Assembly: GCA_910588535.1 (NCBI GenBank)
Contig: CAJUOO010000002.1
Location: forward strand, 76,416 to 140,415
DNA length: 64,000 nucleotides
From: an uncultured Lachnospiraceae bacterium
Lineage (GTDB): Bacteria > Bacillota > Clostridia > Lachnospirales > Lachnospiraceae
Direction: 5' to 3'
Part shown: one piece after another, positions 27,675 through 37,371 of the stretch
How positions within the stretch are numbered: the first letter of the stretch is position 1
Layout: every line of letters starts with the position of its first letter
Translations under genes and position numbers: made by a program
Notes under the pieces: model-generated
Told to the model about the DNA's origin: nothing
Database searches by the model: none
Seen by the model: the letters and a program-made list of their open reading frames with translations, nothing else

Positions 27675-28431
27675 ACCAGCGATTCTATATTACTCTCTGG
27701 CTTCCCTGTTTTGGCTGCTGCTTTGGCAAGTGGCGGCCAAACAAATAGGAAAAGAATTATTTCTGCCCGCTCCCATACAAGTATTTACTGTGCTTGTCAC
27801 AGAGCTGCTTCCATCCAAAAGTTTCTGGATCTGTGTGCTCTCTTCCTTTCTCCGCATTGGCGCCGGTTTTCTGTCAGGCTTAGCTGCCGGGGTATCTTTG
27901 GCTGTGGCCTCCCACTGCTGCGAGCCTGTAAAAATACTTCTCTGGCTTCCCATCAAGGTAATAAAAGCTGTCCCTGTGGCTTCCTTTGTTATATTGACAC
28001 TGCTTTGGATGGACTCTTCCATGTTGGCTGTTTTTATTCCCTTTTTGATGGTGCTTCCTATTTTGTACCTGCACACTCTGACAGCACTCTCACAGACCGA
28101 TCAAAAACTGCTTGAGATGGCAAGACTTTTTCACATTCCTTTTCTTAACCAACTTTCTGCCATCTATCTGCCACATATATTCCCTTCTGTGCTGTCAGCC
28201 TGCTCTCTCGCTGCTGGCATGGCTTGGAAATCCGGCATCGCGGCAGAGATTATAGGACTTTCCAGAAATTCTGTGGGAAATAAGCTCTACCAAGCCAAAA
28301 TCTATCTGCTGACACCAGAACTATTTGCATGGACGATTGTCATTGTACTATTAAGCATAGGATGGGAACAGCTTTTTAAACTCTTATCCAGACTGATTGG
28401 ATCAGAAACATCCTCAATAAAAAGGAGCTAA
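27664..28431 (+). CDS. ABC transporter permease (SsuC/TauC-like)
   Basis: A 255-residue inner-membrane permease with about six membrane segments and a BPD-type cytoplasmic loop, AGMAWKSGIAAEIIGL, that docks on the ATPase. It starts at TTG 27664, inside the end of the lipoprotein gene, and ends 4 bp before the ATPase gene. The three genes form a compact uptake operon. Confidence 0.88.
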   Translation: MKNKPAILYYSLASLFWLLLWQVAAKQIGKELFLPAPIQVFTVLVTELLPSKSFWICVLSSFLRIGAGFLSGLAAGVSLAVASHCCEPVKILLWLPIKVIKAVPVASFVILTLLWMDSSMLAVFIPFLMVLPILYLHTLTALSQTDQKLLEMARLFHIPFLNQLSAIYLPHIFPSVLSACSLAAGMAWKSGIAAEIIGLSRNSVGNKLYQAKIYLLTPELFAWTIVIVLLSIGWEQLFKLLSRLIGSETSSIKRS

Positions 28432-28435
28432 TGCC

Positions 28436-29020
28436 ATGGCTGATAGAATATCCATTCAAAATATATCTTTTTCCTATCCCAATAAAGCACCCATTTTTTC
28501 GCATTTCTCCACATCCATCCACACAGAGACAGCGACAGCACTCACCGCACCCTCTGGCTCAGGCAAAACAACACTATTGCACTTGATAGCAGGACTGATT
28601 AAGCCACAGGAGGGCCAGATACTATTTCCGCAATCACATAATAGAATTTCCATGGTATTTCAAGAAAATCGCCTGATCCCCTCCGCCAGCATTGCCAAAA
28701 ACATCAGACTGGTTAATAAAAAACTGACGGATAGTGAAATCTTCAGCTTACTAGAACAGGCAAAGCTTGAACGCTATACAGCCTGTAAACCCAGTTCTCT
28801 GAGCGGTGGTGAACAAAGACGCGCCGCCATTATCCGTGCACTTGCCGCAGACTATGATATACTACTTCTGGATGAGCCTTTCACCGGGCTTGACGCTGGC
28901 ATAAAAGAAACAATAAGCCAGTTCATTCATAACCGCACACAAAGCAAGACACTCATTCTTGTCACACACAATCCTGACGATATTGCACTCTTAAAATGTA
29001 AAATGGCAGTACAGCTCTAA
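28436..29020 (+). CDS. ABC transporter ATP-binding protein
   Basis: ATPase subunit of the uptake operon. Walker A is APSGSGKTTLLHLIAGL, the signature LSGGEQRRAAIIRAL and Walker B DILLLDEPFTGLDA, all intact. At 194 residues it is shorter than the usual 240-260, because it ends soon after the switch histidine (LVTHNPDD). The stop codon lies inside the bidirectional terminator at 29005-29033. Confidence 0.9.
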   Translation: MADRISIQNISFSYPNKAPIFSHFSTSIHTETATALTAPSGSGKTTLLHLIAGLIKPQEGQILFPQSHNRISMVFQENRLIPSASIAKNIRLVNKKLTDSEIFSLLEQAKLERYTACKPSSLSGGEQRRAAIIRALAADYDILLLDEPFTGLDAGIKETISQFIHNRTQSKTLILVTHNPDDIALLKCKMAVQL

Positions 29021-29040
29021 GCTCTGTACTGCCTGATCTT
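29005..29040. terminator. bidirectional terminator between the ABC operon and the glycan locus
   Basis: A perfect 10-bp stem GGCAGTACAG/CTGTACTGCC at 29005-29033. On + it is followed by TGATCTTTTATTT, on minus by ATTTTACATTTT. It overlaps the last codons of the ATPase gene and lies 8 bp past the end of the last glycan gene. Confidence 0.8.
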
Positions 29041-30201
29041 TTATTTCTCTTTTCCTTCTTGGTGAATCAACCTTGTGTATATCGAATTTTCCTGATAATT
29101 ACTGCCCTTGTAGGTCAATTTCTGCAAAAATCCACCTTCTGTATACCTTTGGTATACCTCTGGATCATATTCCTCAGAAAGATGTTTTTGTAATTCTGTT
29201 CCGTGTAAATTATTCATTGGAATCCTTCTAAACTTTTCTTCTACTCCCGGCAAACTTCTACACGCAATCGCAATAAGAAAATCTATCATATAATAATGGA
29301 TTGCCTTCCTGTGCGATCGAAAATAAGCAAAGAACATTTCCATCAGAAAGCGAAAAAGTTCTTCTCCTTTTCTCGCACCCAAAAACCATGTCACCCAAGA
29401 AACACCTGTACAATATATCCCTTCTCCTGTCGTGCGGGTAAACAGAGAATAATTGAAATATTCCTCTGGCAGCTTTCCTGTCATAAACACAGTAGCATCC
29501 AGCCAGATACCTCCATATCGATACAACAAGCAGCATCTTGTAATATCTGCCAGATGTGCCATACACAGATCTCCACACCTAGCCATCTCCATTATCTCGT
29601 CAGGCATCTCTATATAATCTCTTACATTCTCCCACGTAACCACAATATGCTTTGCCTGAGTCGGCAGATTCTCTCTCTGACTTTTCAGACACACCTGCAC
29701 CAGCTCAGGGGCATTTTCCTCCCCCTGCCACCAGCAGCTCCATACATAGATATCTTCTTCTTTTCCCGGAACATTACGATTGCTTACATCATGTGGATAC
29801 TTCTTTAAATATGGCTCTATTTCTTTATAAACTTTATGATAGGGTATTCTGTCAATTATCGAATAATCTAGTTGATACACCTGATCTACAACACCATAAT
29901 CTTCTAACGTTCTTTTTACATCTTCTACAAAGCAATCACTTATTGTAAGTAAAATACAATCTGCCTCACAAAGCTCTGCCCCCGCTATCTCCACTATAGG
30001 AATCTCAAAAGCAGTGCTTGGGTTTCCTTTTGCAGAGGATACCAAAATACAGGACGCATGAAATGGCAGCTTTTGTTCCTCCACCAGTTCCATAAAAGAA
30101 GCGAGGCGAAGCCCTGCTCCATATAACTTTATTTGCTCTGTTCTTCTTAACAGATTCTCCAAATCCTCCAAACTCGAAATTCTTCTCATGCCAATCCTCA
30201 T
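29041..30201 (-). CDS. capsular-polysaccharide-type glycosyltransferase with N-terminal Rossmann-like module
   Basis: Last gene of the glycan locus. Residues 1-125 match the small Rossmann-like module shared in this locus (IKLYGAGLRLASFMELVEEQ). The rest is a GT32/Caps_synth-type transferase: VWSCWWQGEENAPELVQVCL, then the nucleotide-sugar and metal site LLYRYGGIWLDATVF. It should transfer a sugar to the surface polymer. The start ATG at 30201 overlaps the stop codon of the preceding gene as ATGA; an internal ATG at 30189 has a better ribosome site and is an alternative. Confidence 0.8.
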   Translation of the reverse strand: MRIGMRRISSLEDLENLLRRTEQIKLYGAGLRLASFMELVEEQKLPFHASCILVSSAKGNPSTAFEIPIVEIAGAELCEADCILLTISDCFVEDVKRTLEDYGVVDQVYQLDYSIIDRIPYHKVYKEIEPYLKKYPHDVSNRNVPGKEEDIYVWSCWWQGEENAPELVQVCLKSQRENLPTQAKHIVVTWENVRDYIEMPDEIMEMARCGDLCMAHLADITRCCLLYRYGGIWLDATVFMTGKLPEEYFNYSLFTRTTGEGIYCTGVSWVTWFLGARKGEELFRFLMEMFFAYFRSHRKAIHYYMIDFLIAIACRSLPGVEEKFRRIPMNNLHGTELQKHLSEEYDPEVYQRYTEGGFLQKLTYKGSNYQENSIYTRLIHQEGKEK

Positions 30202-32555
30202 TTCTCTGCATCTCTATCTGCACCTATCCTATCTTTTAATTCTGTGGTACTGATCCCTTCTGTATAGGGAAAAAACACCAAGTCCGATCCATGGCGCTGC
30301 AAAAACTCCTTTTTTGCTATCCACTTTGGATCGTCCGCATAATCACTCCCTGAAAACTGTACATCAAACCGATATCTGCGGTACGCCTCATCAGTATCCC
30401 CCTGATCCAGTGGTATCTCCACCGCCTCATCTACATATCTACATGCACGTACCAACTCAATCCGCTCTTGAAATGGAATTTTTGGATTGGATTTTTTATG
30501 CTTAATCACACCCTCATCTGTGACAACTCCCACTATCAGATAATCACATTGTTCCTTTGCACGGCGAAACAAATTGAGATGCCCAATATGAAATAAATCA
30601 AATACACCTGCCACATATCCAACGTGATAGTTTTTACTAATCTTTTCTGATGAATCCTCCTGATACATCTTCTTATTGTCCTGCCTTAAATTAGATGCTT
30701 CTTGATAAACATCATTGCGATATATCTCATTTGGATTATATACACTAAAATTAGGGACGCCCTCTCTGCGAAGCTGCTGCATTACAGGCATATAATTTCT
30801 AATACAGATAATTACCTTATACTCTGCTGGGTTCATCTCCCTTAGAATAGCTGGATTTTGTACCGATACCCCGTCAATCTCGCTGCCCCAACGACTTGCC
30901 TCATTATCCAGATAACCTGACACAGGATATACTTCCCCATATCTCTCCCGAAATATTTTGGCATATTTTCCAGAACCAAACAAGTAAAGCTTGCGTCCTT
31001 TTGTCTGATGAAAAATATCTTTAAATATTAACGAATATTCTTCTTCTGCATAATTCATCCTTTTTCGATTTTCCTGAACAACATAATATTCTCTTCTTCC
31101 CTCCTTAAAATAATCAGAGAGCCCATCGTCATTCCGCAGTATTTTTAAAAAATAACTGATAAAAGATTGATACAAAGATTGATATGTGCTCAGTCCATAT
31201 CGCATCAAAAGTTCTTCTCTGGGCAGAATATGATCAAGTTGTTCATTAAATTTATAGATAAACTCTATTGTGCGAAGCAAAATTGCCTTAGCAGGTACAT
31301 TTTCAAGATAAAGCTCCTGATCGTAAAATAAAAACGATTGATTCAGATAAAAACAGTTTAAAGAGACCAGATCCAGATAACCTCGTTTTAATATCACTCC
31401 CAATTCCTCTCTCTCTCTGGAAGAGCCGGAGGCAATCCGCTTCCATTTCCCTCTATTTGGATCATCTTTTTTTCTTTTCTCCCAGCCCGGCTCGAATTGC
31501 TCCCAATTGATTTCATCCACAGATGCATAATCAGACGAATGTAAGATCAGCTCCCAAAACTTGTCCAATTGCTGCAAAAAAGCTGCCTTATCCTGCTCTA
31601 ATAGACTGCGAAAGTAACTATTTAATGGCACCCCTACTATATAGGGCATCACAAGTGTATCCTCTTTTATGCTGGAATTTATCATGGGTACACCATGTGC
31701 AGATAAATATTGCTGGTTAGAAAAAAGCTGCCTTACTTTACCTTTCCCGGCCGGATACAGCGCATATTTTTCTACCATATTATCTTTCCGTATTATAGTG
31801 GCCATCGCCTGCTCTGATCCTCTCTCCGCGGAAAGTGTCACTTGATTTACTGGCGAAAAATCGCCATTAAGAGGACATTCTATAAAGAATCCATTTGCCA
31901 TAGTATGGAGAAGTTGATTTTCCATCAAAGTCGGATATAGCTCTTCTTCCATCAAAAATACTGTGTTGGGATTGTTATATTCTGGAAATATTCGAATATC
32001 CAACGCTTCATTAGGCGTATAATCCTCTGCGAGAAGTAACTGTGGATTGGATATTCTGGGAAATACAGAAAAAAAACGATGATTTTGAAATCCGACATTC
32101 TCTAAAAATCGAATCCATTCTGCTTTTGCATAAGCTCTTCCTTTTCTTTTCTCCTGCTCCCATGGCAGCAGATGCGAATAATTCTCCACACCGTCGAAAT
32201 TCTTTCCAGTAAATATATCCTGATCTCCACAAAAATATCGGATTCCCAAGCGATTGTCCGTCGCCAAAAGCAACTTTCCATCAGGCTTAAGCAGAGATTT
32301 TATATCACGTAGCATCTGCTCCACATTCTGCACATATTCCAATACATCCACCACAACTGCAAAGTCATATCTGGCCGTATCTTCTTCTATTGTTGACATT
32401 CTTTTTACATGCAGACCTCTTTCTTCCAAAGCCTCTGCTATCAAATTGCTGTTTCCATATTCTGATACAATACAAAGTATCTTACTTTCTTTGTCAATTT
32501 TATACCATCTGATAAGTGCTTTTGGCAGCTCTCTTCGCTGCTGCTCCGATACCAT
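30198..32555 (-). CDS. multidomain protein: SAM methyltransferase, kinase-like region, Rossmann-like module, TagD-like cytidylyltransferase
   Basis: A 785-residue fusion. Residues about 25-200 are a class I methyltransferase (VVVDVLEYVQNVEQMLRDIK, then LLKPDGKLLLATDN). Residues about 240-480 are a helical region with weak resemblance to aminoglycoside/choline-kinase folds; I cannot confirm catalytic residues. Residues about 520-615 carry the locus module (LYLFGSGKYAKIFRERYGEV). Residues 645-785 are a glycerol-3-phosphate cytidylyltransferase-like domain with HIGH motif GVFDLFHIGHLNLF and terminal ISTTEL. The last domain should make a CDP-alcohol such as CDP-glycerol. The combination in one chain is unusual. 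Confidence 0.8.
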   Translation of the reverse strand: MVSEQQRRELPKALIRWYKIDKESKILCIVSEYGNSNLIAEALEERGLHVKRMSTIEEDTARYDFAVVVDVLEYVQNVEQMLRDIKSLLKPDGKLLLATDNRLGIRYFCGDQDIFTGKNFDGVENYSHLLPWEQEKRKGRAYAKAEWIRFLENVGFQNHRFFSVFPRISNPQLLLAEDYTPNEALDIRIFPEYNNPNTVFLMEEELYPTLMENQLLHTMANGFFIECPLNGDFSPVNQVTLSAERGSEQAMATIIRKDNMVEKYALYPAGKGKVRQLFSNQQYLSAHGVPMINSSIKEDTLVMPYIVGVPLNSYFRSLLEQDKAAFLQQLDKFWELILHSSDYASVDEINWEQFEPGWEKRKKDDPNRGKWKRIASGSSREREELGVILKRGYLDLVSLNCFYLNQSFLFYDQELYLENVPAKAILLRTIEFIYKFNEQLDHILPREELLMRYGLSTYQSLYQSFISYFLKILRNDDGLSDYFKEGRREYYVVQENRKRMNYAEEEYSLIFKDIFHQTKGRKLYLFGSGKYAKIFRERYGEVYPVSGYLDNEASRWGSEIDGVSVQNPAILREMNPAEYKVIICIRNYMPVMQQLRREGVPNFSVYNPNEIYRNDVYQEASNLRQDNKKMYQEDSSEKISKNYHVGYVAGVFDLFHIGHLNLFRRAKEQCDYLIVGVVTDEGVIKHKKSNPKIPFQERIELVRACRYVDEAVEIPLDQGDTDEAYRRYRFDVQFSGSDYADDPKWIAKKEFLQRHGSDLVFFPYTEGISTTELKDRIGADRDAEK

Positions 32556-32700
32556 ATCTATGTCCCTGCCTTTCCTATTTCTATTTTCTTATCTTTTTTT
32601 ATTTCCTCTTCCCCAACCTGCTATTTTTCGATGTTCCTAATATGTGGTTATTCTATATGCATTTCTAGGACCATAATATCGATTAAATTAAAACAACTAT

Positions 32701-34062
32701 TTACAGCTCTCTCATAAAAAGATTGGTACTTCCAAATGCCTGAAGAGGAAGCTGATAGGCCGACGTCTGTTCCTTTTTTATCCCACATTCGCCCAGCTGT
32801 TCTAATATCTCCGCCGGACATTTCTTGTTGGCAACCAGATAGTATGCCTGCGGATAATTTTTTACCGCCTCTTCCGGCGGCAGGATTATATGCCCATAAA
32901 AGCTTTTTCCCCATTTTTCTCTGTTATTATCACAGACAGCCACGATATTTTCTAGTCGGTTCATCCGCATAAGGCATAGAGCAAATTTTGCTGCTTTTCC
33001 ACTGCCAAATATAACAATCTGCTCTTTATCAGCCATCTTTTTAACAAAATCCCCATATAAGTCATGGTCTGCTTTTGCTTTTATTTCTATATAATCCTCA
33101 TAAGACGCCGGCTTTTCTGTAAATAACCGCATCTCAATCCAATGCTGAGGCAGCATCTCCTCTTGTTTTAACAGCCCGTCTTCTCTGTCTTTTATAATTA
33201 TCTGACGAAATTCGTCCAGCACAGCAAGAATTGCTTTGTCTGGCTGGCTGTGTTCTCTGTATGTTGTATATGGGGACAATGCCATCATCACCGTTTCTCT
33301 CGCGAAAAAAGCTCGTCTCGCTCTATCTGTCAATCCGTCCTCTTCCATCCTTTTTCTAATATATTTATATTCCGCAAGATTAAATTCTGCAAATCTTGAA
33401 TTATAGGTGGAGGAGGCCGCGTTGTCTCTTCGATAATGATAGAATAGCTGACTTAAAAACATCCCTCTTCTCAGATTCATATCGGTTAAATAACGAAAAC
33501 CACAATCCTGAAAAGCTGCTCCCTTCGTTTCATTGAGCCGAATATGAAATTCACGAAGAAACGATAGCTTATATATACCATTCCATATGTAAATATCAGG
33601 AGACAGCCTGTTTTCTGTAAAATATTGATAGGATAGTATCTTATCACAATCAGTGAAAGGATATTCCAAAAGATATTGTTCTTTTTCATAGGGTGTCACT
33701 AATGTACAAAAGCCTGCCTTGACATAATCCAACTCTTTCTCTACAGCAGCTTGATATAGAGTTTCATACATATCTGGCTCTATACTGTCATCTGTCTCTA
33801 CAATTCCCAGATATTCTCCCTTCGCGATGTCCATACCCAAATTAACTTGATAGCCATAACTTTTTTTGTCAGAACAAATAAGATGAATCCGCTGATCTTT
33901 GGCGGCATACTCTTTTATTATTTCGCAGGTGCCGTCTGTGGAACCGGCATCGATACATAAAATTTCTATATCAGATAATGTTTGATTCATTACACTTTCT
34001 ATACATTCTCCTATATATGCTACCACATTTAAGGATGGCAGGATAACAGATATTTTCGGCAT
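32701..34062 (-). CDS. GT2 glycosyltransferase with C-terminal Rossmann-like module
   Basis: Residues 1-230 are a GT-A fold family 2 transferase: MPKISVILPSLNVVAYIGEC, the DXD-type ETDDS, and an acceptor region. The C-terminal 110 residues are the accessory module (IVIFGSGKAAKFALCLMRMN, AVCDNNREKWG). A helical linker lies between. It probably adds one sugar to the surface polymer. It is followed by 145 bp without gene before the 785-residue fusion, and preceded by the palindromic-element region. Confidence 0.88.
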   Translation of the reverse strand: MPKISVILPSLNVVAYIGECIESVMNQTLSDIEILCIDAGSTDGTCEIIKEYAAKDQRIHLICSDKKSYGYQVNLGMDIAKGEYLGIVETDDSIEPDMYETLYQAAVEKELDYVKAGFCTLVTPYEKEQYLLEYPFTDCDKILSYQYFTENRLSPDIYIWNGIYKLSFLREFHIRLNETKGAAFQDCGFRYLTDMNLRRGMFLSQLFYHYRRDNAASSTYNSRFAEFNLAEYKYIRKRMEEDGLTDRARRAFFARETVMMALSPYTTYREHSQPDKAILAVLDEFRQIIIKDREDGLLKQEEMLPQHWIEMRLFTEKPASYEDYIEIKAKADHDLYGDFVKKMADKEQIVIFGSGKAAKFALCLMRMNRLENIVAVCDNNREKWGKSFYGHIILPPEEAVKNYPQAYYLVANKKCPAEILEQLGECGIKKEQTSAYQLPLQAFGSTNLFMREL

Positions 34063-34141
34063 ATTGCACCTCCATTTTCATTATTAATAACTATAACTTC
34101 TTGTAAGATAAGTTTTTTGACATCATTTTCGAAAGAGGTTC

Positions 34142-34282
34142 GTATAGCCAGTCCGCTGTTTTCCTCCGTCACCCCGCTCCCGCTTAGTGAAAAACGTAAC
34201 GGATACTAAGCTCGTAAAACACCTCGCTAAGTACCAACGTTTTTCAATAGGTTCCTTGAGGAAAACAGCGGGCTGGCTATAC
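34142..34282 (+). repeat. palindromic element A (141 bp)
   Basis: The outer 25 bp (34142-34166) pair with 34258-34282 with one G-T only. The core starts CGTCACCCCGCTCCCGCTTA and ends CGTTTTTCAATAGGTTCCTT. Inner arms GTGAAAAACG and CGTTTTTCA can also pair. The element is far more GC-rich than its surroundings. Confidence 0.9.
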
Positions 34283-34450
34283 TGCTTTGCTGAATATTTC
34301 ACATACGCTGTGATTCTTCATATACTTGCAGCTTTGTGTCTATTTTTTGTATTCATAGATCATCAAATTTTTTTAAGGAAGACAATAAAAATTATCTATC
34401 AATCCTATACAAGCAGAGATACAGCGTGTTTTGCCTTATCGATAAAAACA

Positions 34451-34590
34451 GCCCGGCGAACTGCCTATGGTCCTCAAGGAACCTATTGAAAAACGCTGGC
34501 GCTTAGCAAGGTATTATCGAGCTTAGCGTCCACTGCGTTTTTCACTAAGCGAGAGCAGGGTGACGGAGGACCATAGGCAGTTCGCCGGGT
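34451..34590 (-). repeat. palindromic element B (140 bp), inverted relative to A
   Basis: A perfect 24-bp terminal inverted repeat (34452-34475 with 34566-34589). Read on the minus strand its core is about 80% identical to that of element A, from CGTCACCCTGCTCTCGCTTA to CGTTTTTCAATAGGTTCCTT. Its outer arms share only CCTC with those of A, yet are fully self-complementary. Confidence 0.9.
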
Positions 34591-34681
34591 GGATCTCTCC
34601 AGAAAATGATACAGCAAATTTTTAACAGCAAATAAAGTATAACACTTACAAAAAAGTATACAAAATGGCATAGAACAACGC

Positions 34682-35980
34682 TTATCCAAAGCAATTCTTA
34701 TATGTTTTCACATGCAAAAATCTTTCTCTAACTAAAATCTGTTTCATTTCCTTATATGCTTCTGAATCTTCTTTTACTGCAAGAATTACCAAACTATTAT
34801 CTTTATATAATGAGAAATCTGTTATCTCCTTAATTTGCTCACTGTACAAATACTCTTTTTTCTTATGTAAATCGGTCACAGCTAATTCAATTTGCAGATC
34901 TTTTATTTTTTTTAATTGACAATATGCCGATCTCCCATAGCTTCCCGCCCCATATATAATAACATGATGAAATCCATCAACTGATTTTCGAACTCTCTCT
35001 TCCTTTCTCAACAAATTTTCTACATATTTCTCTGGAGAATGACAGATCTGACTCAGACTATTTCTTTCTAATTTAGAAAACCATTCCCATGTTATCTCGC
35101 CCTGTTCATTATATTTTTTATACTCCTCTGCTATCATTCTCGCCAATTCCAGCTTATACTGCACCGCAGTCTTTTCTAATGTATACAAACAGCCTTTTAC
35201 TCGAAAATGGTAGCATATCTGATATAACTTTCTATCCTTTTCCTGATGCCTTTCCAAAAAATTATGTATATAATCATATTCATTTTTCATGGCATATACT
35301 TTCTGTGTACTGTGAATAGATGAATTAGGATTATCCTGTTTATATCTATAAAACGCCTGATCTAAAAAAAATACCTTTTTCGCGAAATAAAAAGTCTGAA
35401 ACCAAAATCCATTGTCCTGATAAGATGCTCCCGACGTTTCATTGTATTGAATTTGATTTTGCAACAAAAACATCCTGTGATATAAAGCGTTCCATGTAAA
35501 TTTCTCTAAAAAATAAGCTTCCAGCTCCTTATTAGGTTCTATTACTCTATTGTACATGCTTTGATTTTTTGTTAATCTATGATACTTTATCCCTTCTGTT
35601 CCATCTTCATGATCCCATAAATCATAATAATCTGTCTTTACCATTTCCGCTTGATGTTCTATAGCACAACAATACATACTTTCATACATGTCACTTGCTA
35701 TATAATCGTCACTCTCCACAATGCCAATATAATCTCCATGTGCCATTTGGATCGCTTGGTTCATAGTATTGCCATAACCAGTATTCTTCTTATGCACCGC
35801 TCTTACCCTATGATCTCTTTGAGCATACCGATCCAATATCACCCCTGATAAATCTGTGGAACCATCATCCATACCTATTAATTCAAAATCTGTAAAGGTC
35901 TGGTTTAAGATACTATCCAAGCACTTTTCCAAATATTCTTCAACATTATAAATAGGTACAAGTATTGAGATTTTTGGCAT
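34682..35980 (-). CDS. GT2 glycosyltransferase with C-terminal Rossmann-like module
   Basis: Residues 1-220 are a family 2 transferase: MPKISILVPIYNVEEYLEKC, GMDDGSTDLSGVI, VESDDYI. The tail (about 325-432) is the locus module (VIIYGAGSYGRSAYCQLKKI). It is a close paralogue of the 453-residue gene at 32701. Its start shares base 35980 with the stop codon of the upstream gene, so translation is coupled. Confidence 0.88.
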   Translation of the reverse strand: MPKISILVPIYNVEEYLEKCLDSILNQTFTDFELIGMDDGSTDLSGVILDRYAQRDHRVRAVHKKNTGYGNTMNQAIQMAHGDYIGIVESDDYIASDMYESMYCCAIEHQAEMVKTDYYDLWDHEDGTEGIKYHRLTKNQSMYNRVIEPNKELEAYFLEKFTWNALYHRMFLLQNQIQYNETSGASYQDNGFWFQTFYFAKKVFFLDQAFYRYKQDNPNSSIHSTQKVYAMKNEYDYIHNFLERHQEKDRKLYQICYHFRVKGCLYTLEKTAVQYKLELARMIAEEYKKYNEQGEITWEWFSKLERNSLSQICHSPEKYVENLLRKEERVRKSVDGFHHVIIYGAGSYGRSAYCQLKKIKDLQIELAVTDLHKKKEYLYSEQIKEITDFSLYKDNSLVILAVKEDSEAYKEMKQILVRERFLHVKTYKNCFG

Positions 35981-37371
35981 TATACTTCACTCTCCTTTAG
36001 CAGCCAATCCTTCAGATAATATCTCTCTGTCCAACCCATATCCTCAGATATCTCAGCCTGCATTTTTTCAAATTGGCTTGGTGTTTCCTCTCTGTCTTTA
36101 TCAATATATTCTTTATAAAAAATATCTTCTATCTCTTTTTGGTAGTATCTTTTATCTAGATAAAGATAATATTCTCTTGTCTTTGTCTGATAACAAACAA
36201 TATCTCTCTCTTGTATGCCTTCAGCCAAAAGCAGTTTTTTCATTTCCTCTTTTCTATTTTGACTTACAATAAGAAAAAGCACTCTATCTCTATTTTTCAC
36301 TGCGTTCTGCAACGAAATCACCTTTATATTATGATAACTCTCCCCTTGTTTTTCTGTATTATTATCACAAAAATATAGAGAATAATCTCCCAACTTGCAT
36401 ATCCAATCACATACTTCTTTGCTATATTTTGTATATCCGAAAATCATTATTGTCTTATACCCTCTACATCGCTCAATATAATATTTCCATTCATTCTGCT
36501 CTTCTAGCTTTTCTACTTTTTCAATAACTGATTTATATTCATCTGTTTCCATCCATATAGAAGCAATCTGCCACCATTCTCTATTTGCCCAACAAAAAAA
36601 TCTCTCCCATGGTCTTATAAAAGGAGTTGCATAGTGAATAATTCCTGATTTTTTTATAAACATCTGTACAGTCTGTTCACAGATACCTTTTTTTCTCAGC
36701 TCTGTTATCTGTCCCATAAATAAGGTAAACAAATTCCATTTCTGCGGCAAATGTTTGATTTTTTTATAACAACATACATTTAATATATCCTGATCTTCAT
36801 ATGCATATTTCTTTTCCAAATGGCTGAGAAAAATCTTTTCTATCCCTTCTCTTCGAATTAAATCCAAATTAATAAGAAGAACACCTGCATTGATATAATG
36901 TTCCATTGAGGGGATTTGTGTTTTTTGACGTCGATCCTCCCTTTCTTTTTCAGTCATCATATCAATCCAGATATCTCTGCATCCCGCAAGATAATATTCC
37001 CGTATATCTGTCTGAAATAATTCTGAAAGATCCTCTGTAACAATAATATCTGCATCCAGATAAATACATTTTTCTTCTTGTAGCATAGAGCCTAACAGAA
37101 GACGATAAAACGTTGCTTTTGTTACATGACTATTACATATCTCAGCGTTAGCTAGCTTTTGTGTATTCACTATTAATATCTGCACGTGAATATTTTGATA
37201 TTTAAGATGGAGGCGCTCTATCCAATCTTCTAAGCTTACAGAATTTTCCTTTACCATAATATAGATATCATAAAATGTATTCTCCCGCGAACTCTCTGCC
37301 AAGGATGTAATTGCAATACATGTATAAAATATATAATTACTGTCTGTCGCAAATACTACTGGTATCCTCAT
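35980..37371 (-). CDS. GT8 glycosyltransferase with C-terminal Rossmann-like module
   Basis: Family 8 (LgtC/GatA-like) transferase. The start MRIPVVFATDSNYIFYTCIA and the metal site YLDADIIVTEDL are typical, as is the later HYINAGVLLINLDLIRR. It uses a UDP-hexose. The tail, after residue about 330, carries the locus module (MIFGYTKYSKEVCDWICKLG, YFCDNNTEKQG). I start at ATG 37371 because family members begin there; a GTG at 37419 in frame has no better ribosome site. It overlaps the preceding gene by 35 bp. Confidence 0.85.
   Translation of the reverse strand: MRIPVVFATDSNYIFYTCIAITSLAESSRENTFYDIYIMVKENSVSLEDWIERLHLKYQNIHVQILIVNTQKLANAEICNSHVTKATFYRLLLGSMLQEEKCIYLDADIIVTEDLSELFQTDIREYYLAGCRDIWIDMMTEKEREDRRQKTQIPSMEHYINAGVLLINLDLIRREGIEKIFLSHLEKKYAYEDQDILNVCCYKKIKHLPQKWNLFTLFMGQITELRKKGICEQTVQMFIKKSGIIHYATPFIRPWERFFCWANREWWQIASIWMETDEYKSVIEKVEKLEEQNEWKYYIERCRGYKTIMIFGYTKYSKEVCDWICKLGDYSLYFCDNNTEKQGESYHNIKVISLQNAVKNRDRVLFLIVSQNRKEEMKKLLLAEGIQERDIVCYQTKTREYYLYLDKRYYQKEIEDIFYKEYIDKDREETPSQFEKMQAEISEDMGWTERYYLKDWLLKESEV

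Larger units (their letters stand above)
34063..34681. other. gene-free region holding two palindromic elements
   Basis: This 619-bp gap between two glycosyltransferase genes contains no credible gene. It holds the two structured elements at 34142-34282 and 34451-34590 in opposite orientation. The 168 bp between them are AT-rich and show no other feature that I recognise. Confidence 0.75.
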
